From positions 1,800,001-1,864,000 of the forward strand of contig NZ_CP082944.1 in NCBI RefSeq assembly GCF_019933155.2: DNA of 64,000 nucleotides, read 5' to 3'. The stretch is from Metabacillus dongyingensis (GTDB lineage Bacteria; Bacillota; Bacilli; Bacillales; Bacillaceae). Below, piece by piece: positions 16,382 through 27,077 of this stretch. The notes under the pieces are model-generated. The model was not told where the DNA came from. It worked only from the letters and a program-made list of their open reading frames with translations, and made no database searches. Each line of letters begins with the position of its first letter. Within the stretch, counting starts at the first letter, position 1. The translations under genes were made by a program, and so were the position numbers.

Positions 16382-17503
16382 TTATTCCCCCTTCGTTTCA
16401 AGTGTTTTCATCCATGGTGAAGTGGCTACCGCTGAAGTGCCCCAGCCTGGAACATATTCTGAGAGAGAGTCCATTTTAATAGATTGATCCGGAAGAGCTG
16501 ATCCTTCAACAAGATGCGGTTCCAAGGAATAAATGTTAGGTGTTTCTTCACCGGCGATCTTTTGATAAGCAAAGCGAACCTGTACGCGGCCGACTTCGGC
16601 AGGATCCGTGGCAGCAGTCGCTGCCCATGGGCTGTTTTCCTGCTGCATCAGCTCTAGGTCTTCATCACTTAAGTCAATTCCGTATACTTTAATTTCATCA
16701 CGGCCGGCTTGCTTGATCGCCCGCGTTGCTCCTTTTGCAAATTCATCCCATGCTGCAAAGACGGCATCAATATCGCCTTTATTAGGATGTTTTTTCAAAA
16801 TGGCTTCCATCTGTGTTTGAGTATCTAAAGCGGTATTGGCGCTTGCAGTACCAAATTTAGCCACTTCTTTAATGTTTGGATAACGCTGTTTGAACGCTTC
16901 ATAGATGGTGTGGCGTCTTTCCATTGGCGTAAAGCCGGCGACCCAGACCGTAACGATTTCACCTTCGCCGTTTAAGTCTTCAGCTAATGTTTTAAGTGAT
17001 TTCCAGGCAAGGCTGTAATCGTCCTGGTCAATGACAGTTACGCCGTCTACATCGATGTCACTGTCAAAGGCTACTACAGGGATTCCTTTGGCTGCAGCTT
17101 TTTCTACAGGGCCTTGGAGGGCATCTGCACGGCCGTGGTCAATTAAAATAGCATCAACGTTTTGCGTGATGGCTGTTTCTACATATGTAGCCATTTTTGA
17201 TAAGTCGTTATCGGCGTTGTAAATTTGGACAGATCCGCCGAACTTTTTGACCTGCTCCTGAACACCGGAGATGTATTGAGAAGAAAATGTTCCAATTGAC
17301 ATCTGCATGATCGCTGCAATTTTCAGCGGTTTTTGCACGGCTTCAGGTACTTCGGTGCTGCCGGAAGCCGCAGCCGTTTCTTCTTTTTTCTCTTCTGCAG
17401 CTTTTGGTTCTGTATCGGATGCAGCATCCTGTTCACTTGTGCACCCGGTTAAAAGAAAGACAAACAATGTAAGTAAAATAAATGCCTGCTTAAACCCTTT
17501 CAC
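16382..17503 (-). CDS. Substrate-binding lipoprotein of sugar ABC transporter (MTR uptake predicted)
   Basis: Start placed at GTG 17503, one base past the mtnA stop, with AAGGGGGAATTC overlapping the end of mtnA. An ATG 48 bases upstream lies inside mtnA. The 373-residue protein has a lipoprotein signal (LLTLFVFLLTGC, lipobox LTGC), a low-complexity A/E/K linker (about 25-60) and a periplasmic-binding-protein type 1 domain (IAAIMQMSIGTFSSQYISGV, ILIDHGRADAL, GIPVVAFDSDIDV). It would present the ligand to the permease. Operon position under an S-box and behind mtnKA points to methylthioribose. The ribose-binding family is secure; the ligand is inferred. Confidence 0.88.
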   Translation of the reverse strand: MKGFKQAFILLTLFVFLLTGCTSEQDAASDTEPKAAEEKKEETAAASGSTEVPEAVQKPLKIAAIMQMSIGTFSSQYISGVQEQVKKFGGSVQIYNADNDLSKMATYVETAITQNVDAILIDHGRADALQGPVEKAAAKGIPVVAFDSDIDVDGVTVIDQDDYSLAWKSLKTLAEDLNGEGEIVTVWVAGFTPMERRHTIYEAFKQRYPNIKEVAKFGTASANTALDTQTQMEAILKKHPNKGDIDAVFAAWDEFAKGATRAIKQAGRDEIKVYGIDLSDEDLELMQQENSPWAATAATDPAEVGRVQVRFAYQKIAGEETPNIYSLEPHLVEGSALPDQSIKMDSLSEYVPGWGTSAVATSPWMKTLETKGE

Positions 17504-17504
17504 T

Positions 17505-18563
17505 TTAGAATTCCCCCTTAAATACTTTCTGAATTTCTGAGCTGTAATCACCGGATAAAACGCCTTTTTCTGTAATGATTCCCGTGATCAAATGATGGGG
17601 AGTTACGTCAAAAGCAGGGTTGAACACTTTAACGTGATCCGGGGCAATCTGCTGCCCGCCAAAATGCGTAATTTCCTTGGGATCCCGTTCCTCAATTGGA
17701 ATTTCTGCACCGCTTTTCGTTTCAGTATCAAAAGTAGAAAGAGGTGCGGCTACGTAAAACGGGATTTGAAAGGCGCCAGCTAAAAGAGCCAGGTTATACG
17801 TCCCGATTTTATTGGCAGTATCCCCATTTGCCGCAATGCGGTCTGCCCCTACAATGATGGCGGAAATGCCTTTTGAAAAAATCGTGTGTGCAGCCATATT
17901 GTCCGTAATCAGCGTCACATCGACATCTGCCTGCAGGAGCTCCCATGTGGTCAGACGCGCCCCTTGCAAAACAGGGCGGGTTTCACATGCATAAACGGAT
18001 AGACTGATGTTTTTTTCTTTAGCAAGATAGAAGGGAGCGAGAGCCGTGCCGTAACGTGCAGTAGCAATTGATCCAGCATTGCAGATCGTCATGACGGAAT
18101 CGCCGTTTTTAAAAAGCGGGAGGGCATGCTCACCAATTCTGCGGCACGTTGCTTCGTCTTCTACTTGGATTTGAATGGCCTCATGAAGCAGGTCGGTTTT
18201 CGCTTCGTTAACGGAAACGGCACCCTGCACGCTTTTTACAAGCCTGCCAAGGGCCCAGAATAAATTAACAGCAGTAGGTCTTGAGCTTGCAAGATAATCA
18301 TGATCGCGGTCAAGCAGCAGGTGAAATTCCTCTAAATTCTCGGTTTCATACTGTTTAGCAGCGAGCGCAAGCCCAAAAGCTGCGGTTATTCCGATTGCAG
18401 GAGCACCGCGCACTTTTAATGCCTTAATCGCTTCCCAAACGTCTGAAATCGTCTGAAGTTTGATATACTCTGTCACAGCAGGCAGTTTTTGCTGATCAAG
18501 CAGGCGGATATACGTTTCTTTCCATTCGACAGAACGGGGAATAATTGTATTTGTAAATGACAT
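17505..18563 (-). CDS. mtnA: S-methyl-5-thioribose-1-phosphate isomerase
   Basis: 352 residues, the usual length. It converts methylthioribose-1-phosphate to methylthioribulose-1-phosphate in methionine salvage. Signatures of the MtnA/eIF2B family are present: [32 protein letters not shown] containing the catalytic cysteine, [23 protein letters not shown] and [19 protein letters not shown] with the catalytic aspartate. It starts 12 bases after mtnK and ends one base before the transporter binding-protein gene, so the five genes form one operon under the upstream S-box. Confidence 0.96.
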   Translation of the reverse strand: MSFTNTIIPRSVEWKETYIRLLDQQKLPAVTEYIKLQTISDVWEAIKALKVRGAPAIGITAAFGLALAAKQYETENLEEFHLLLDRDHDYLASSRPTAVNLFWALGRLVKSVQGAVSVNEAKTDLLHEAIQIQVEDEATCRRIGEHALPLFKNGDSVMTICNAGSIATARYGTALAPFYLAKEKNISLSVYACETRPVLQGARLTTWELLQADVDVTLITDNMAAHTIFSKGISAIIVGADRIAANGDTANKIGTYNLALLAGAFQIPFYVAAPLSTFDTETKSGAEIPIEERDPKEITHFGGQQIAPDHVKVFNPAFDVTPHHLITGIITEKGVLSGDYSSEIQKVFKGEF

Positions 18564-18575
18564 GATGAATTCTCC

Positions 18576-19769
<1,194 letters not shown>

Positions 19770-19812
19770 TTATAACCCTCCAGTTTTATAATTAGAGGCT
19801 TTTCGGGCAATA

Positions 19813-20025
19813 AGAAAAGCCTCTTCCACAGTGAAAGAGGCTTGAAGGCATAGGCTTCGCACCTCTTATCTGCCAGAAAGAACTTCTTTCTGTTGGAATT
19901 AGCACCGTGCCTTGCAGGAGTAATCTCCCCGCGCATAAAAAACTGCGCCCCATTTTACAATGGTTTTACGGTCGGTTGCTGGGCGTCATCGGGCCAAATC
20001 CCTCAGCCTACTCTTGATAAGAGAT
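19813..20025 (-). promoter_or_regulatory. S-box (SAM-I) riboswitch upstream of mtnK
   Basis: On the minus strand, CTCTTATC (20023-20016) pairs with GATAAGAG (19870-19863) to form P1. Inside are GAGGGATTTGGCCCGATGA, CCCAGCAACC and CACGGTGCTAATTCC, the conserved S-box core. An extra helix between the core halves makes it longer than usual. The expression platform is the terminator at 19843-19813 (AAGCCTCTT/AAGAGGCTT then T-rich). SAM binding should end transcription before mtnK. A possible -35 (TTGACA on the minus strand, 20123-20118) lies upstream. Confidence 0.93.
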
Positions 20026-20131
20026 AGTATGAAATTAAAGGTTGGTGATAAAAAAATGTATTCGCACAATTTGGAATTTATCACTTGTTCTGAATGTTAA
20101 CAGGTATGACGAAAAACTGTCAATACTTTTT

Positions 20132-20923
20132 TTAAGAGTAAAAATCAGGAAGTCTGTCTTTGAAAATAGGAATTTGTTTCCTGATTTCTTTAACTTTCTC
20201 CATCTGAAGGACTGCCGTAAGCGAGGTTTGCTCTGTCCCGGCTTCAGCTAAAATTTCTCCCCACGGATCGATTATCATCGAGTGACCGGCGAATTCATTA
20301 TTCGGATCACTGCCTGAGCGGTTGCAGGCTACAACAAAACATTGATTTTCAATTGCACGGCTGATCAGCATGGATCTCCAGTGATGCAGTCTTGGGAGCG
20401 GCCATTCTGCCACAACGTAAAGGATTTCTGCTCCTTGTGCTGTATGAACGCGGATCCATTCAGGGAATCGAATGTCATAGCAAATCACTCCGGCACTTTG
20501 CAGACCGTCAAGCTGAAACAGGCCTTTTTCGGTTCCGCCGTTTAGATAAAGGTGCTCATCCATCAGTTTGAAAAGATGCAGCTTGCTGTATTCATGGTTA
20601 AGCTCGCCTTGGCGATTAAAAACATACATCGTGTTCGTGACGCCTGCCTCTGTTTTTTTCGCAACAGAACCTGCCACAATATTAACTTCATATGTTTTAG
20701 CCAGACTGCTGACCAGAGCGATTGTTTTGCTGCCGTTTGGGTCTGCGATCTCGTCGAGCCTAGTAAGATCATAGCCTGTTGTCCACAGTTCAGGCAGAAC
20801 AATTACGTCAGGTTTTTCAGATGCTGCTATTTTTTCTATTTCTTTTTTTACCGTTTCAATATTTGCTTCAGGGTCACCAAAAACAAGGTCTATTTGCAGG
20901 CATGCCACTTTTGGATTCATCAA
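20132..20923 (-). CDS. mtnU: Carbon-nitrogen hydrolase of methionine salvage (omega-amidase type)
   Basis: 263 residues of the nitrilase superfamily. The Glu-Lys-Cys triad is visible: E in VLPELWTTGY, K in EYSKLHLF and C in GVICYDIRFPEW. In B. subtilis the gene between mtnK and mtnE (ykrU) encodes this protein, probably hydrolysing 2-oxo-glutaramate-like amides made by the MtnE transamination. The annotated start is TTG 20923, seven bases after GGAG; ATG 20920 is an alternative. It is divergent from mtnE and has no S-box of its own. Confidence 0.88.
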   Translation of the reverse strand: MMNPKVACLQIDLVFGDPEANIETVKKEIEKIAASEKPDVIVLPELWTTGYDLTRLDEIADPNGSKTIALVSSLAKTYEVNIVAGSVAKKTEAGVTNTMYVFNRQGELNHEYSKLHLFKLMDEHLYLNGGTEKGLFQLDGLQSAGVICYDIRFPEWIRVHTAQGAEILYVVAEWPLPRLHHWRSMLISRAIENQCFVVACNRSGSDPNNEFAGHSMIIDPWGEILAEAGTEQTSLTAVLQMEKVKEIRKQIPIFKDRLPDFYS

Positions 20924-21021
20924 TCTTCATCTCCGCCTCGAAAATTTTTCTTTACAAGCTGACTCTAACAATATATGATTTTTCACTAGAATTTCAAGAA
21001 TTTTTTGAGAAGGTGTAAAAC

Positions 21022-22194
21022 ATGAAAAACTTCAATCAATCACAGTTATTAAATAAGCTTCCAAAGCAGTTTTTTGCAAGTCTCGTAGCAAGAGTGAATG
21101 CAAGTATCGAAGCGGGACATGACGTTATTAATCTTGGACAGGGGAATCCTGATCAGCCAACACCGCCCCACATTGTTAAGGCTCTTCAGGAGGCAGCGGA
21201 AAATCCGGACTATCACAAATATTCCCCGTTCCGCGGACAGAAATTTCTTAAAGAAGCAATTGCGGAATTTTACATGCGGGAGTATGGTGTAACACTTAAT
21301 GCTGACAAAGAAGTGGCCATTTTGTTTGGCGGAAAAGCGGGGCTTGTTGAAATTCCGCAATGTTTACTGGACCCGGATGATTTAGTTCTCGTGCCGGATC
21401 CCGGATATCCTGACTATTGGTCTGGGGTAGAGCTTGCCCGGGCCAGGATGGAATTTATGCCGCTGGTAAAAGATAATCAGTTTTTGCCGGATTATGGGCA
21501 ACTTTCTGAAGAAGCGAAGAAACAGGCAAAGCTAATGTTTCTGAATTACCCGAACAATCCGACCGGTGCTGTTGCCTCAAAAGAATTCTTTGAAGAAACA
21601 GTCGCGTTTGCAAAAGAAAATGAAATTTGTGTGATTCATGATTTTGCCTATGGCGCCATTGGGTTCGACGGAAAAAAACCTGTCAGCTTTTTGGAAGTTG
21701 AAGGAGCGAAAGAAACTGGGATAGAAATCTATACACTCTCGAAGACGTATAATATGGCGGGCTGGAGGATCGGCTTTGCGATTGGCAATGAAAGTGTCAT
21801 TGAAGCGATTAATCTGCTGCAGGATCACATGTTTGTCAGTGTGTTCAGTGCTGTCCAAGAAGCTGCTGCAGCTGCCCTGCTTGAATCACAGAGCTGTGTG
21901 GATGAATTGGTGGAGCGGTATGAAAGCAGACGCCATGCATTCATAACTGCTCTTAACGAAATTGGCTGGCAGGTTGAAGCGCCGCCAGGGTCGTTTTTTG
22001 CCTGGCTGCCTGTTCCGGAAGGCTATACGTCAGAATCCTTTGCCGAATATCTCCTCCTTCATGCACATGTCTGTGTGGCGCCGGGTGTCGGTTTTGGGAA
22101 ATTCGGAGAAGGCTATGTAAGGGCAGGACTTTTAACCTCAGAAGAAAGACTGAGAGAAGCAGCAGCACGGATAAAATCTTTGAATTTATTTTAA
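21022..22194 (+). CDS. mtnE: Pyridoxal-phosphate aminotransferase of methionine salvage
   Basis: 390 residues, fold type I. The PLP lysine is in YTLSKTYNMAGWRIGFAIG. NYPNNPTG and the DFAYGAIGF block follow the aspartate/tyrosine pattern of class I aminotransferases. MtnE (ykrV) converts 2-oxo-4-methylthiobutyrate to methionine, the last salvage step, often using glutamine. Position between mtnU and the second S-box is as in B. subtilis. ATG 21022 follows GAGAAGGTG. The class alone would be generic; context makes the salvage role likely. Confidence 0.9.
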   Translation: MKNFNQSQLLNKLPKQFFASLVARVNASIEAGHDVINLGQGNPDQPTPPHIVKALQEAAENPDYHKYSPFRGQKFLKEAIAEFYMREYGVTLNADKEVAILFGGKAGLVEIPQCLLDPDDLVLVPDPGYPDYWSGVELARARMEFMPLVKDNQFLPDYGQLSEEAKKQAKLMFLNYPNNPTGAVASKEFFEETVAFAKENEICVIHDFAYGAIGFDGKKPVSFLEVEGAKETGIEIYTLSKTYNMAGWRIGFAIGNESVIEAINLLQDHMFVSVFSAVQEAAAAALLESQSCVDELVERYESRRHAFITALNEIGWQVEAPPGSFFAWLPVPEGYTSESFAEYLLLHAHVCVAPGVGFGKFGEGYVRAGLLTSEERLREAAARIKSLNLF

Positions 22195-22202
22195 AATGGC
22201 GG

Positions 22203-22231
22203 TTGACAGTCTTTTGAAAAAATGTCATAAT
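22203..22231 (+). promoter_or_regulatory. Sigma-A promoter of the mtnW leader
   Basis: TTGACA (22203-22208) and CATAAT (22226-22231) are separated by 17 bases. They stand just upstream of the second S-box aptamer. Confidence 0.8.
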
Positions 22232-22276
22232 CCAAATTAATTTCAGGTTATTCAGAACATAAAATAAATAAGCCAT

Positions 22277-22440
22277 TCTTATCAAGAGCAGGTGGAGGGA
22301 CTAGCCCGATGAAGCCCGGCAACCGACTTAAACCAAGGTTTAAGCACGGTGCTAAATCTTGCAGCATTTCGCTGATAGATAAGGATCTTAGCCAAGTCAG
22401 ATAAGGTCTCTTTTCGATTAGCGGAAAGGGGCCTTTTTTA
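22277..22440 (+). promoter_or_regulatory. S-box (SAM-I) riboswitch upstream of mtnWXBD
   Basis: P1 is formed by CTTATC (22278) and GATAAG (22378). The conserved core is present: GGAGGGACTAGCCCGATGA, CCCGGCAACC and AAGCACGGTGCTAAATC. The aptamer is about 110 bases. It is followed by a terminator (22403-22440; GGTCTCTTTTC with GGAAAGGGGCC, then seven T), which should form when SAM is bound. Confidence 0.95.
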
Positions 22441-22483
22441 TTTATTTAGAATATATAAAATTTTGCGCATTGATGGCAAACTG

Positions 22484-22580
22484 AGTCGCCCAGCTCCTCG
22501 GCCAGAACAAAAAAGTCAAAACCGGACTTTTCTGCTGATTTTGCCATGCCTGAGCTAAACTGGCGCTTGCGCATTTCTAA
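22484..22580. repeat. Dispersed Bacillus-type intergenic element in the mtnW leader
   Basis: Runs from GTCGCCCAGCTCC to TGGCGCTTGCGCATTT, with an internal AAAGTC...GGACTTTT pairing. The words CCAGCTCC and GGCGCTTGCGC also occur in the elements at 30349 and 45283. It resembles a dispersed intergenic repeat common in Bacillus genomes as I recall it. It sits between the riboswitch terminator and the mtnW ribosome site, so it is transcribed. Confidence 0.5.
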
Positions 22581-22605
22581 AACTGTTATGGAAGGCGGTA
22601 CAAAC

Positions 22606-23844
22606 ATGAGCGGCATTACAGCAACCTATCTCATCCATGATGAAAAAAACTTAGAAAAAAAAGCAGAAGGGATTGCCCTTGGGTTAACCGTTGGGTCCTG
22701 GACGGATCTTCCGGAACTGACTCAGATACAATTGAAGCAGCACAAAGGGAAGGTCATCTCTGTAGAAGAATTTGAGGCTGATGATAAGGTTTCAGCTTTT
22801 TTAAACAAACGCGTCAAAAAAGGCATCGTTAAAATTTTTTACCCTGGAGTAAATTTCAGCCATGATTTGCCGGCGATTCTTGCGACTGTGTTTGGAAAAC
22901 TGTCTCTTGACGGCGAAGTAAAGCTTCAGGACCTGGATTTTTCAGAAGATATTCTTGCTGATTTTCAAGGTCCTAAGTTCGGCATCAGCGGCATCCGTGA
23001 AAAACTTGGTGTATATGACAGACCTTTGCTTATGAGTATTTTTAAAGGTGTCATCGGACGTGATCTCGCTTTTTTAAAGAATCAGCTTAAAGATCAGGTG
23101 CTCGGCGGGGTTGATTTGGTGAAAGACGATGAAATTCTTTTTGAAAATCCGCTGACACCTTTTGACCAGCGGATTACTGCCGGAAAAGAAGTGTTAAACA
23201 AGGTTTATGAGGAGACCGGTCATAAGGCGATGTACGCGGTTCATTTATCAGGCAAAACGTATGATTTAAAAGAAAAAGCAAAGCGTGCGGCAGAGCTTGG
23301 AGCAGATGCCCTATTGCTAAATGTTTTTGCCTACGGCCTTGACGTGCTTCAAAGCCTGGCAGAGGACAAAGACATCAACATTCCGCTAATGGCTCATCCA
23401 GCTGTCAGCGGTGCATTGGCATCATCCTCACTATATGGAATCTCGCATTCTCTTTTACTCGGAAAATTGCTGAGATACAGCGGAGCCGATTTTTCTCTGT
23501 TTCCATCCCCTTATGGAAGTGTTGCGCTTGAGCGGGAAGCGGCCCTTTCCATAGGTGCAGCTTGTAAAGAAAACGTGCTCCTGAAGGAAACATTCCCTGT
23601 GCCTTCAGCAGGGATTCATCCAGGACTCGTCCCTATCTTAATCCAGGATTTCGGGTTAGATAGCGTGATTAACGCAGGCGGAGGTGTCCACGGACATCCA
23701 AACGGCGCTGCTGCAGGCGGAAAAGCTTTCCGTGCAGCGATCGATGCGGCATTACAAGGCATCTCCTTGACTGAAAAAGCAAATGAAAATGCGGATTTGA
23801 GAATCGCGCTGGATCTTTGGGGGCAGGTGGAAGTGAGCAAATGA
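22606..23844 (+). CDS. mtnW: 2,3-diketo-5-methylthiopentyl-1-phosphate enolase (RuBisCO-like)
   Basis: Start chosen at ATG 22606 after GGCGGTACAAAC; the in-frame ATG 60 bases upstream lies in the repeat element. The 412-residue RuBisCO-like protein contains [23 protein letters not shown] (aligned with the RuBisCO lysine region KxxKDDE), and [11 protein letters not shown]. MtnW enolises diketo-methylthiopentyl-1-phosphate. Length agrees with the B. subtilis protein. Its stop overlaps the mtnX start (ATGA), in the salvage operon mtnWXBD. Confidence 0.96.
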   Translation: MSGITATYLIHDEKNLEKKAEGIALGLTVGSWTDLPELTQIQLKQHKGKVISVEEFEADDKVSAFLNKRVKKGIVKIFYPGVNFSHDLPAILATVFGKLSLDGEVKLQDLDFSEDILADFQGPKFGISGIREKLGVYDRPLLMSIFKGVIGRDLAFLKNQLKDQVLGGVDLVKDDEILFENPLTPFDQRITAGKEVLNKVYEETGHKAMYAVHLSGKTYDLKEKAKRAAELGADALLLNVFAYGLDVLQSLAEDKDINIPLMAHPAVSGALASSSLYGISHSLLLGKLLRYSGADFSLFPSPYGSVALEREAALSIGAACKENVLLKETFPVPSAGIHPGLVPILIQDFGLDSVINAGGGVHGHPNGAAAGGKAFRAAIDAALQGISLTEKANENADLRIALDLWGQVEVSK

Positions 23845-24503
23845 GCAAGCCGATTATCATCTGTGATTTCGACGGAACAATAACAAACAATGACAACATT
23901 ATTGCCATCATGAAGAAGTTTGCACCGCCAGAATGGAATGCTTTGAAGGATGATGTATTAAGTCAGCGGATTTCTGTCCGGGCAGGAGTAGAGAAGATGT
24001 TTCAGCTGATTCCATCAGAGCTGAAATTTGATATTATTCAATACTTGCTTTTTACGGCTCAGCTTCGCGATGGATTCCGTGAATTTGTTCAATATACGGA
24101 GGAGGAAGAAATCCCTCTGTATATCGTAAGCGGAGGCATTGATTTTTTTGTTCACCCATTGTTGAATGGCTTGGTTGACAGGGACCGTGTTTACTGCAAT
24201 GCAGGTGATTTCAGCGGTCAGGCAATTGAAATCTTATGGCCAAACTCATGTGATGATCAGTGCAGCAATGACTGTGGCTGCTGCAAGCCGAGTTTAATCA
24301 GGAAGCTTGCTGCTCCTGATCAGGAAGTCATTGTCATTGGTGATTCAGTTACGGATTTAGAGGCTGCAAAACTTGCAGACTTTGTGTTTGCAAGAGATTT
24401 TCTTCTGGGAAAATGCCAGTCTTTAGACCTTCCGCATCAGGAATTTACTACGTTCTTTGATGTGATAGATAGACTTAAGAAAAAGCAGGAGGCGGTATCA
24501 TGA
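23841..24503 (+). CDS. mtnX: 2-hydroxy-3-keto-5-methylthiopentenyl-1-phosphate phosphatase
   Basis: Start at ATG 23841, overlapping the mtnW stop; the longer frame from 23817 lies inside mtnW. The 220-residue HAD phosphatase has the nucleophile motif ICDFDGTIT, the second motif [10 protein letters not shown] and the metal motif [12 protein letters not shown]. It dephosphorylates the MtnW product to give acireductone. A cysteine cluster ([12 protein letters not shown]) occurs in the C-terminal half, as in other MtnX proteins. Its stop overlaps the mtnB start. Confidence 0.95.
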   Translation: MSKPIIICDFDGTITNNDNIIAIMKKFAPPEWNALKDDVLSQRISVRAGVEKMFQLIPSELKFDIIQYLLFTAQLRDGFREFVQYTEEEEIPLYIVSGGIDFFVHPLLNGLVDRDRVYCNAGDFSGQAIEILWPNSCDDQCSNDCGCCKPSLIRKLAAPDQEVIVIGDSVTDLEAAKLADFVFARDFLLGKCQSLDLPHQEFTTFFDVIDRLKKKQEAVS

Positions 24504-25138
24504 GTCTTTTAAATCAACGCTTGCGCGAGCTTGCAGCGGTTAAACGCGAGCTTGCTGAGAGGGACTGGTTTCCAGGTACAAGCGGAAACCTCGCGATTAA
24601 GGTAAAAACGGAGCCGCTCTCGTTTTTAGTGACTTCAAGCGGTAAGGATAAACGGATTGAAACGGATGAAGATTTCCTATTGGTCGATCAGAATGGAGCT
24701 GCCCTTGAAGAAACAAAGCTGAAGCCTTCTGCTGAAACCCTGCTTCATGTTGAAATCTATAATCGTACGAACGCAGGCTGCAGCCTCCACGTCCATACTG
24801 TTGACAACAATGTCATCTCTGAGCTCTACGGCGATGACGGCGGCGTTACGTTTAAAGGACAGGAAATCATTAAAGCATTTGGTCTTTGGGAAGAAGATGC
24901 AGAGTGGCATATTCCGATTATTGAAAATGCGGCTCATATACCGGATCTCGCAGCTGACTTTGGCAAGTATGTGAACGGAAACTCCGGTGCTGTTTTGATC
25001 CGCAATCATGGCATTACCGTTTGGGGCAAAGATGCTTTCGAAGCCAAAAAAGTGCTGGAAGCATGTGAATTTCTATTTTCCTATCATTTAAAAGTCCTAT
25101 CTTTAAAACAAGCTAAATCGCTCACATTAAGAGCTTAA
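24500..25138 (+). CDS. mtnB: Methylthioribulose-1-phosphate dehydratase
   Basis: 212 residues of the class II aldolase fold. Visible motifs are [20 protein letters not shown] and the zinc ligands in [10 protein letters not shown], with another histidine in RNHGITVWG. It dehydrates methylthioribulose-1-phosphate to the diketo intermediate used by MtnW. ATG 24500 overlaps the mtnX stop and has GCAGGAGGCGG upstream. Third gene of the operon. Confidence 0.95.
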   Translation: MSLLNQRLRELAAVKRELAERDWFPGTSGNLAIKVKTEPLSFLVTSSGKDKRIETDEDFLLVDQNGAALEETKLKPSAETLLHVEIYNRTNAGCSLHVHTVDNNVISELYGDDGGVTFKGQEIIKAFGLWEEDAEWHIPIIENAAHIPDLAADFGKYVNGNSGAVLIRNHGITVWGKDAFEAKKVLEACEFLFSYHLKVLSLKQAKSLTLRA

Positions 25139-25155
25139 CAATAGGAGGAATTATA

Positions 25156-25689
25156 ATGGCAACGATACGATTACAGGAAACAAATGAAAGAATCGCTGAT
25201 CAAAAGGCGGTAGCTGCCTTTCTTGAGTCTCAAGAAGTCATTTATGAGCACTGGGATATCGAGAAGCTGCCGGAAGCTTTAAGAGAGAATTACAGTCTTG
25301 CTGATGAGCAAAAAGAGGAAATTCTGCAAGTATTCAAGGATGAAATCGCAGACATCTCAGAGCGTCGCGGCTACAAGGCACAGGATGTCATCTCTTTATC
25401 TGAGAGCACGCCGAATCTTGATCAACTATTGAAAAATTTTCAGCAGGAGCATCATCACACAGATGACGAAGTACGCTTCATCGTCAGCGGCCACGGCATA
25501 TTCATCATTCAGGGAAAAGACGGCTCATTTTTTGATGTTGAACTCAACCCCGGCGACTTAATCTCCGTACCGCCAAACATACGCCACTACTTTACTCTTC
25601 AGGAGGACCGCAAAGTTGTCGCAGTCCGCATTTTCGTTACATCTGAAGGCTGGGTGCCAATTTACGAAAAAGAAGAGCAGCAGGCATAA
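25156..25689 (+). CDS. mtnD: Acireductone dioxygenase
   Basis: 177 residues, cupin fold. The metal-binding signature is EHHHTDDEVRFIV, with the last histidine in PPNIRHYFTL. It oxidises acireductone to 2-oxo-4-methylthiobutyrate and formate when iron-loaded, or makes an off-pathway product when nickel-loaded. It starts 17 bases after mtnB with AGGAGGAATTATA and closes the operon before a terminator. Confidence 0.96.
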   Translation: MATIRLQETNERIADQKAVAAFLESQEVIYEHWDIEKLPEALRENYSLADEQKEEILQVFKDEIADISERRGYKAQDVISLSESTPNLDQLLKNFQQEHHHTDDEVRFIVSGHGIFIIQGKDGSFFDVELNPGDLISVPPNIRHYFTLQEDRKVVAVRIFVTSEGWVPIYEKEEQQA

Positions 25690-25693
25690 TTGG

Positions 25694-25731
25694 AAATCCT
25701 CTTCGCCTTGATGGTGAAGGGGGTTTTTTTA
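25694..25731 (+). terminator. Terminator of the mtnWXBD operon
   Basis: CCTCTTCGCC pairs with GGTGAAGGGGG (with G-U pairs) around TTGAT, followed by seven T. Confidence 0.8.
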
Positions 25732-26039
25732 TTCTGAAAGTAAAGGATTTTAGTCAGCAGAACAAGAATGAATGAGCCGAATAGGACATCAGCTGCACAG
25801 AATGATTTAAAATAAACTTTGACTTATGTAATTTGGATCAAGGAGGAGAAAAACGTTGTGAAGCGAGCACAATATGAATCCAATCGAACATAATTAACAG
25901 CACTAAAATCCTTAAGCTGGATGCAAGAAAATGAGCAGGGCCAGGAGGAAATTCAAAATCATTTTAATTTTCTTTACTCTCTGATGTTTCTATGGTAAAT
26001 TTTCAACAATAAATAAGCATAAAAGGGAGGATTGGAAAG
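25732..26039. other. Intergenic region without a supported gene
   Basis: A strong AAGGAGGAG at 25840-25848 precedes only a GTG-initiated frame of 11 codons (25858-25893). This may be the remains of a gene start or a leader peptide. Nothing else coding is seen before the CBS-domain gene, whose own ribosome site is AAAGGGAGG. Confidence 0.45.
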
Positions 26040-26693
26040 ATGAAGATTCGCTACAATTTCGTGAAAAAAGAGGATGTAAGATACTGTAAGGCGGAAAGCA
26101 CGGTAAAGGAAGCTTATGAATTGCTGAAGGAGTCAGGGTATCGGAGCATTCCCGTTCTTAGAGAGAATGGCACAGTGTTTGCCGGCTTAATCTATAAAGT
26201 TGATCTCCTGGATCATTATGTAGAAAAGGAGGGCAAGGATGAGGATTCGATCGAGGCTCTGATTCAGGATCAGGATGCTTTTGTTTATGAAGAGGATTCA
26301 TTCTTTAAGACATTCCTTACCATCAGACGTCTTCCATTTTTAGCTGTGCTGAATGATAAAGAGGAATTTTCAGGCATTATTACGCATGGTAATGTCATGG
26401 ATGTACTTGAGGATTCGTTTGGAATGAAGACAGGCGGTTATATTCTGACAGTCGGCACGAAAGAGCATAAAGGCGCGATTAAAGATCTTGTCTCAACGAT
26501 TAAGGATGTGAACATCGAAGGACTCCTGACACTCGATAATGGCGATACATATTTAAGAAGAATCATCATCAATCTCTCCCATGACGTTTCTGAGAAAAAG
26601 CTGAATAAAATAATTAAGAAGCTGGAAGAAAAAGATTTCCGGGTAACGTCAGTTGATGATGTGAATCTCGGGGAAAAAGTATTAACAAAGTAA
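26040..26693 (+). CDS. CBS-pair protein with C-terminal ACT-like domain (CbpA-like)
   Basis: 217 residues. Two CBS motifs occupy about 1-140 (GYRSIPVLRENGTVFAGLI and LPFLAVLNDKEEFSGIITHG). The C-terminal part (about 145-215; GGYILTVGTKEH, LLTLDNGDTYLRRIII) looks like an ACT domain. This architecture and length match the Listeria c-di-AMP-binding protein CbpA as I recall it. CBS pairs bind adenine nucleotides, so a role in nucleotide or c-di-AMP sensing is likely, but the ligand is not shown by sequence. It is monocistronic, with a strong ribosome site and a terminator. Confidence 0.75.
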   Translation: MKIRYNFVKKEDVRYCKAESTVKEAYELLKESGYRSIPVLRENGTVFAGLIYKVDLLDHYVEKEGKDEDSIEALIQDQDAFVYEEDSFFKTFLTIRRLPFLAVLNDKEEFSGIITHGNVMDVLEDSFGMKTGGYILTVGTKEHKGAIKDLVSTIKDVNIEGLLTLDNGDTYLRRIIINLSHDVSEKKLNKIIKKLEEKDFRVTSVDDVNLGEKVLTK

Positions 26694-26709
26694 AAGGAAT
26701 TTCATTAAA

Positions 26710-26743
26710 AAACAGCAGCCGAGCTATTCGATCTGCTGTTTTT
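26710..26743 (+). terminator. Terminator after the CBS-ACT gene
   Basis: AAAAACAGCAG pairs with CTGCTGTTTTT around a loop of about 14 bases. Confidence 0.8.
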
Positions 26744-26794
26744 CTTTGCCAATAAAGTTGTTTATGCCTTTTAATATTGGACATAGCAGCAAAA

Positions 26795-26944
26795 ATGATT
26801 GAATATTCTACAAATTTTGACAAACGTTATGGCGTGTGTTTAGCTGAAAGTCTGGAATAATCCAGTCAAATGTCCAGTTCTGCAGCTGCTGAAGAAACAG
26901 TAGAAAAAGCTGATAAATTTGGTCATGAAGCAGATCCTTATTAA
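26795..26944 (+). pseudogene. Small gene interrupted by an in-frame stop
   Basis: One frame reads MIEYSTNFDKRYGVCLAESLE, then TAA at 26858, and continues without shift as SSQMSSSAAAEETVEKADKF and GHEADPY to a second stop at 26944. Both halves have protein-like composition and a terminator follows directly. No good ribosome site precedes ATG 26795 or ATG 26870. I read it as a decayed 49-codon gene of unknown family. The second part could still be a separate 24-residue peptide. Confidence 0.45.
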
Positions 26945-26970
26945 AGAGCCTGAGAGCTCTTTTTTCTTTT
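26945..26970 (+). terminator. Terminator after the decayed small gene
   Basis: AAAGAGC and GCTCTTT pair around a six-base loop, followed by a T-rich tract. Confidence 0.7.
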
Positions 26971-27069
26971 ATAATAAATCCGGCATTATTTGTTTAAACT
27001 CTCGCAAATTCGGGAAAAACTTGGTATTAAATAAAATTAACAAAATTGTCATATTATTTCTCAATATTA

Positions 27070-27077
27070 TTGTCGAA
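27070..27077 (+). promoter_or_regulatory. Candidate Spo0A box (0A box)
   Basis: TTGTCGAA matches the Spo0A consensus TTGWCGAA exactly. It lies about 100 bases before the Spo0E-like phosphatase gene. A single eight-base match could be chance, but the location fits feedback on the phosphorelay. Confidence 0.45.
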
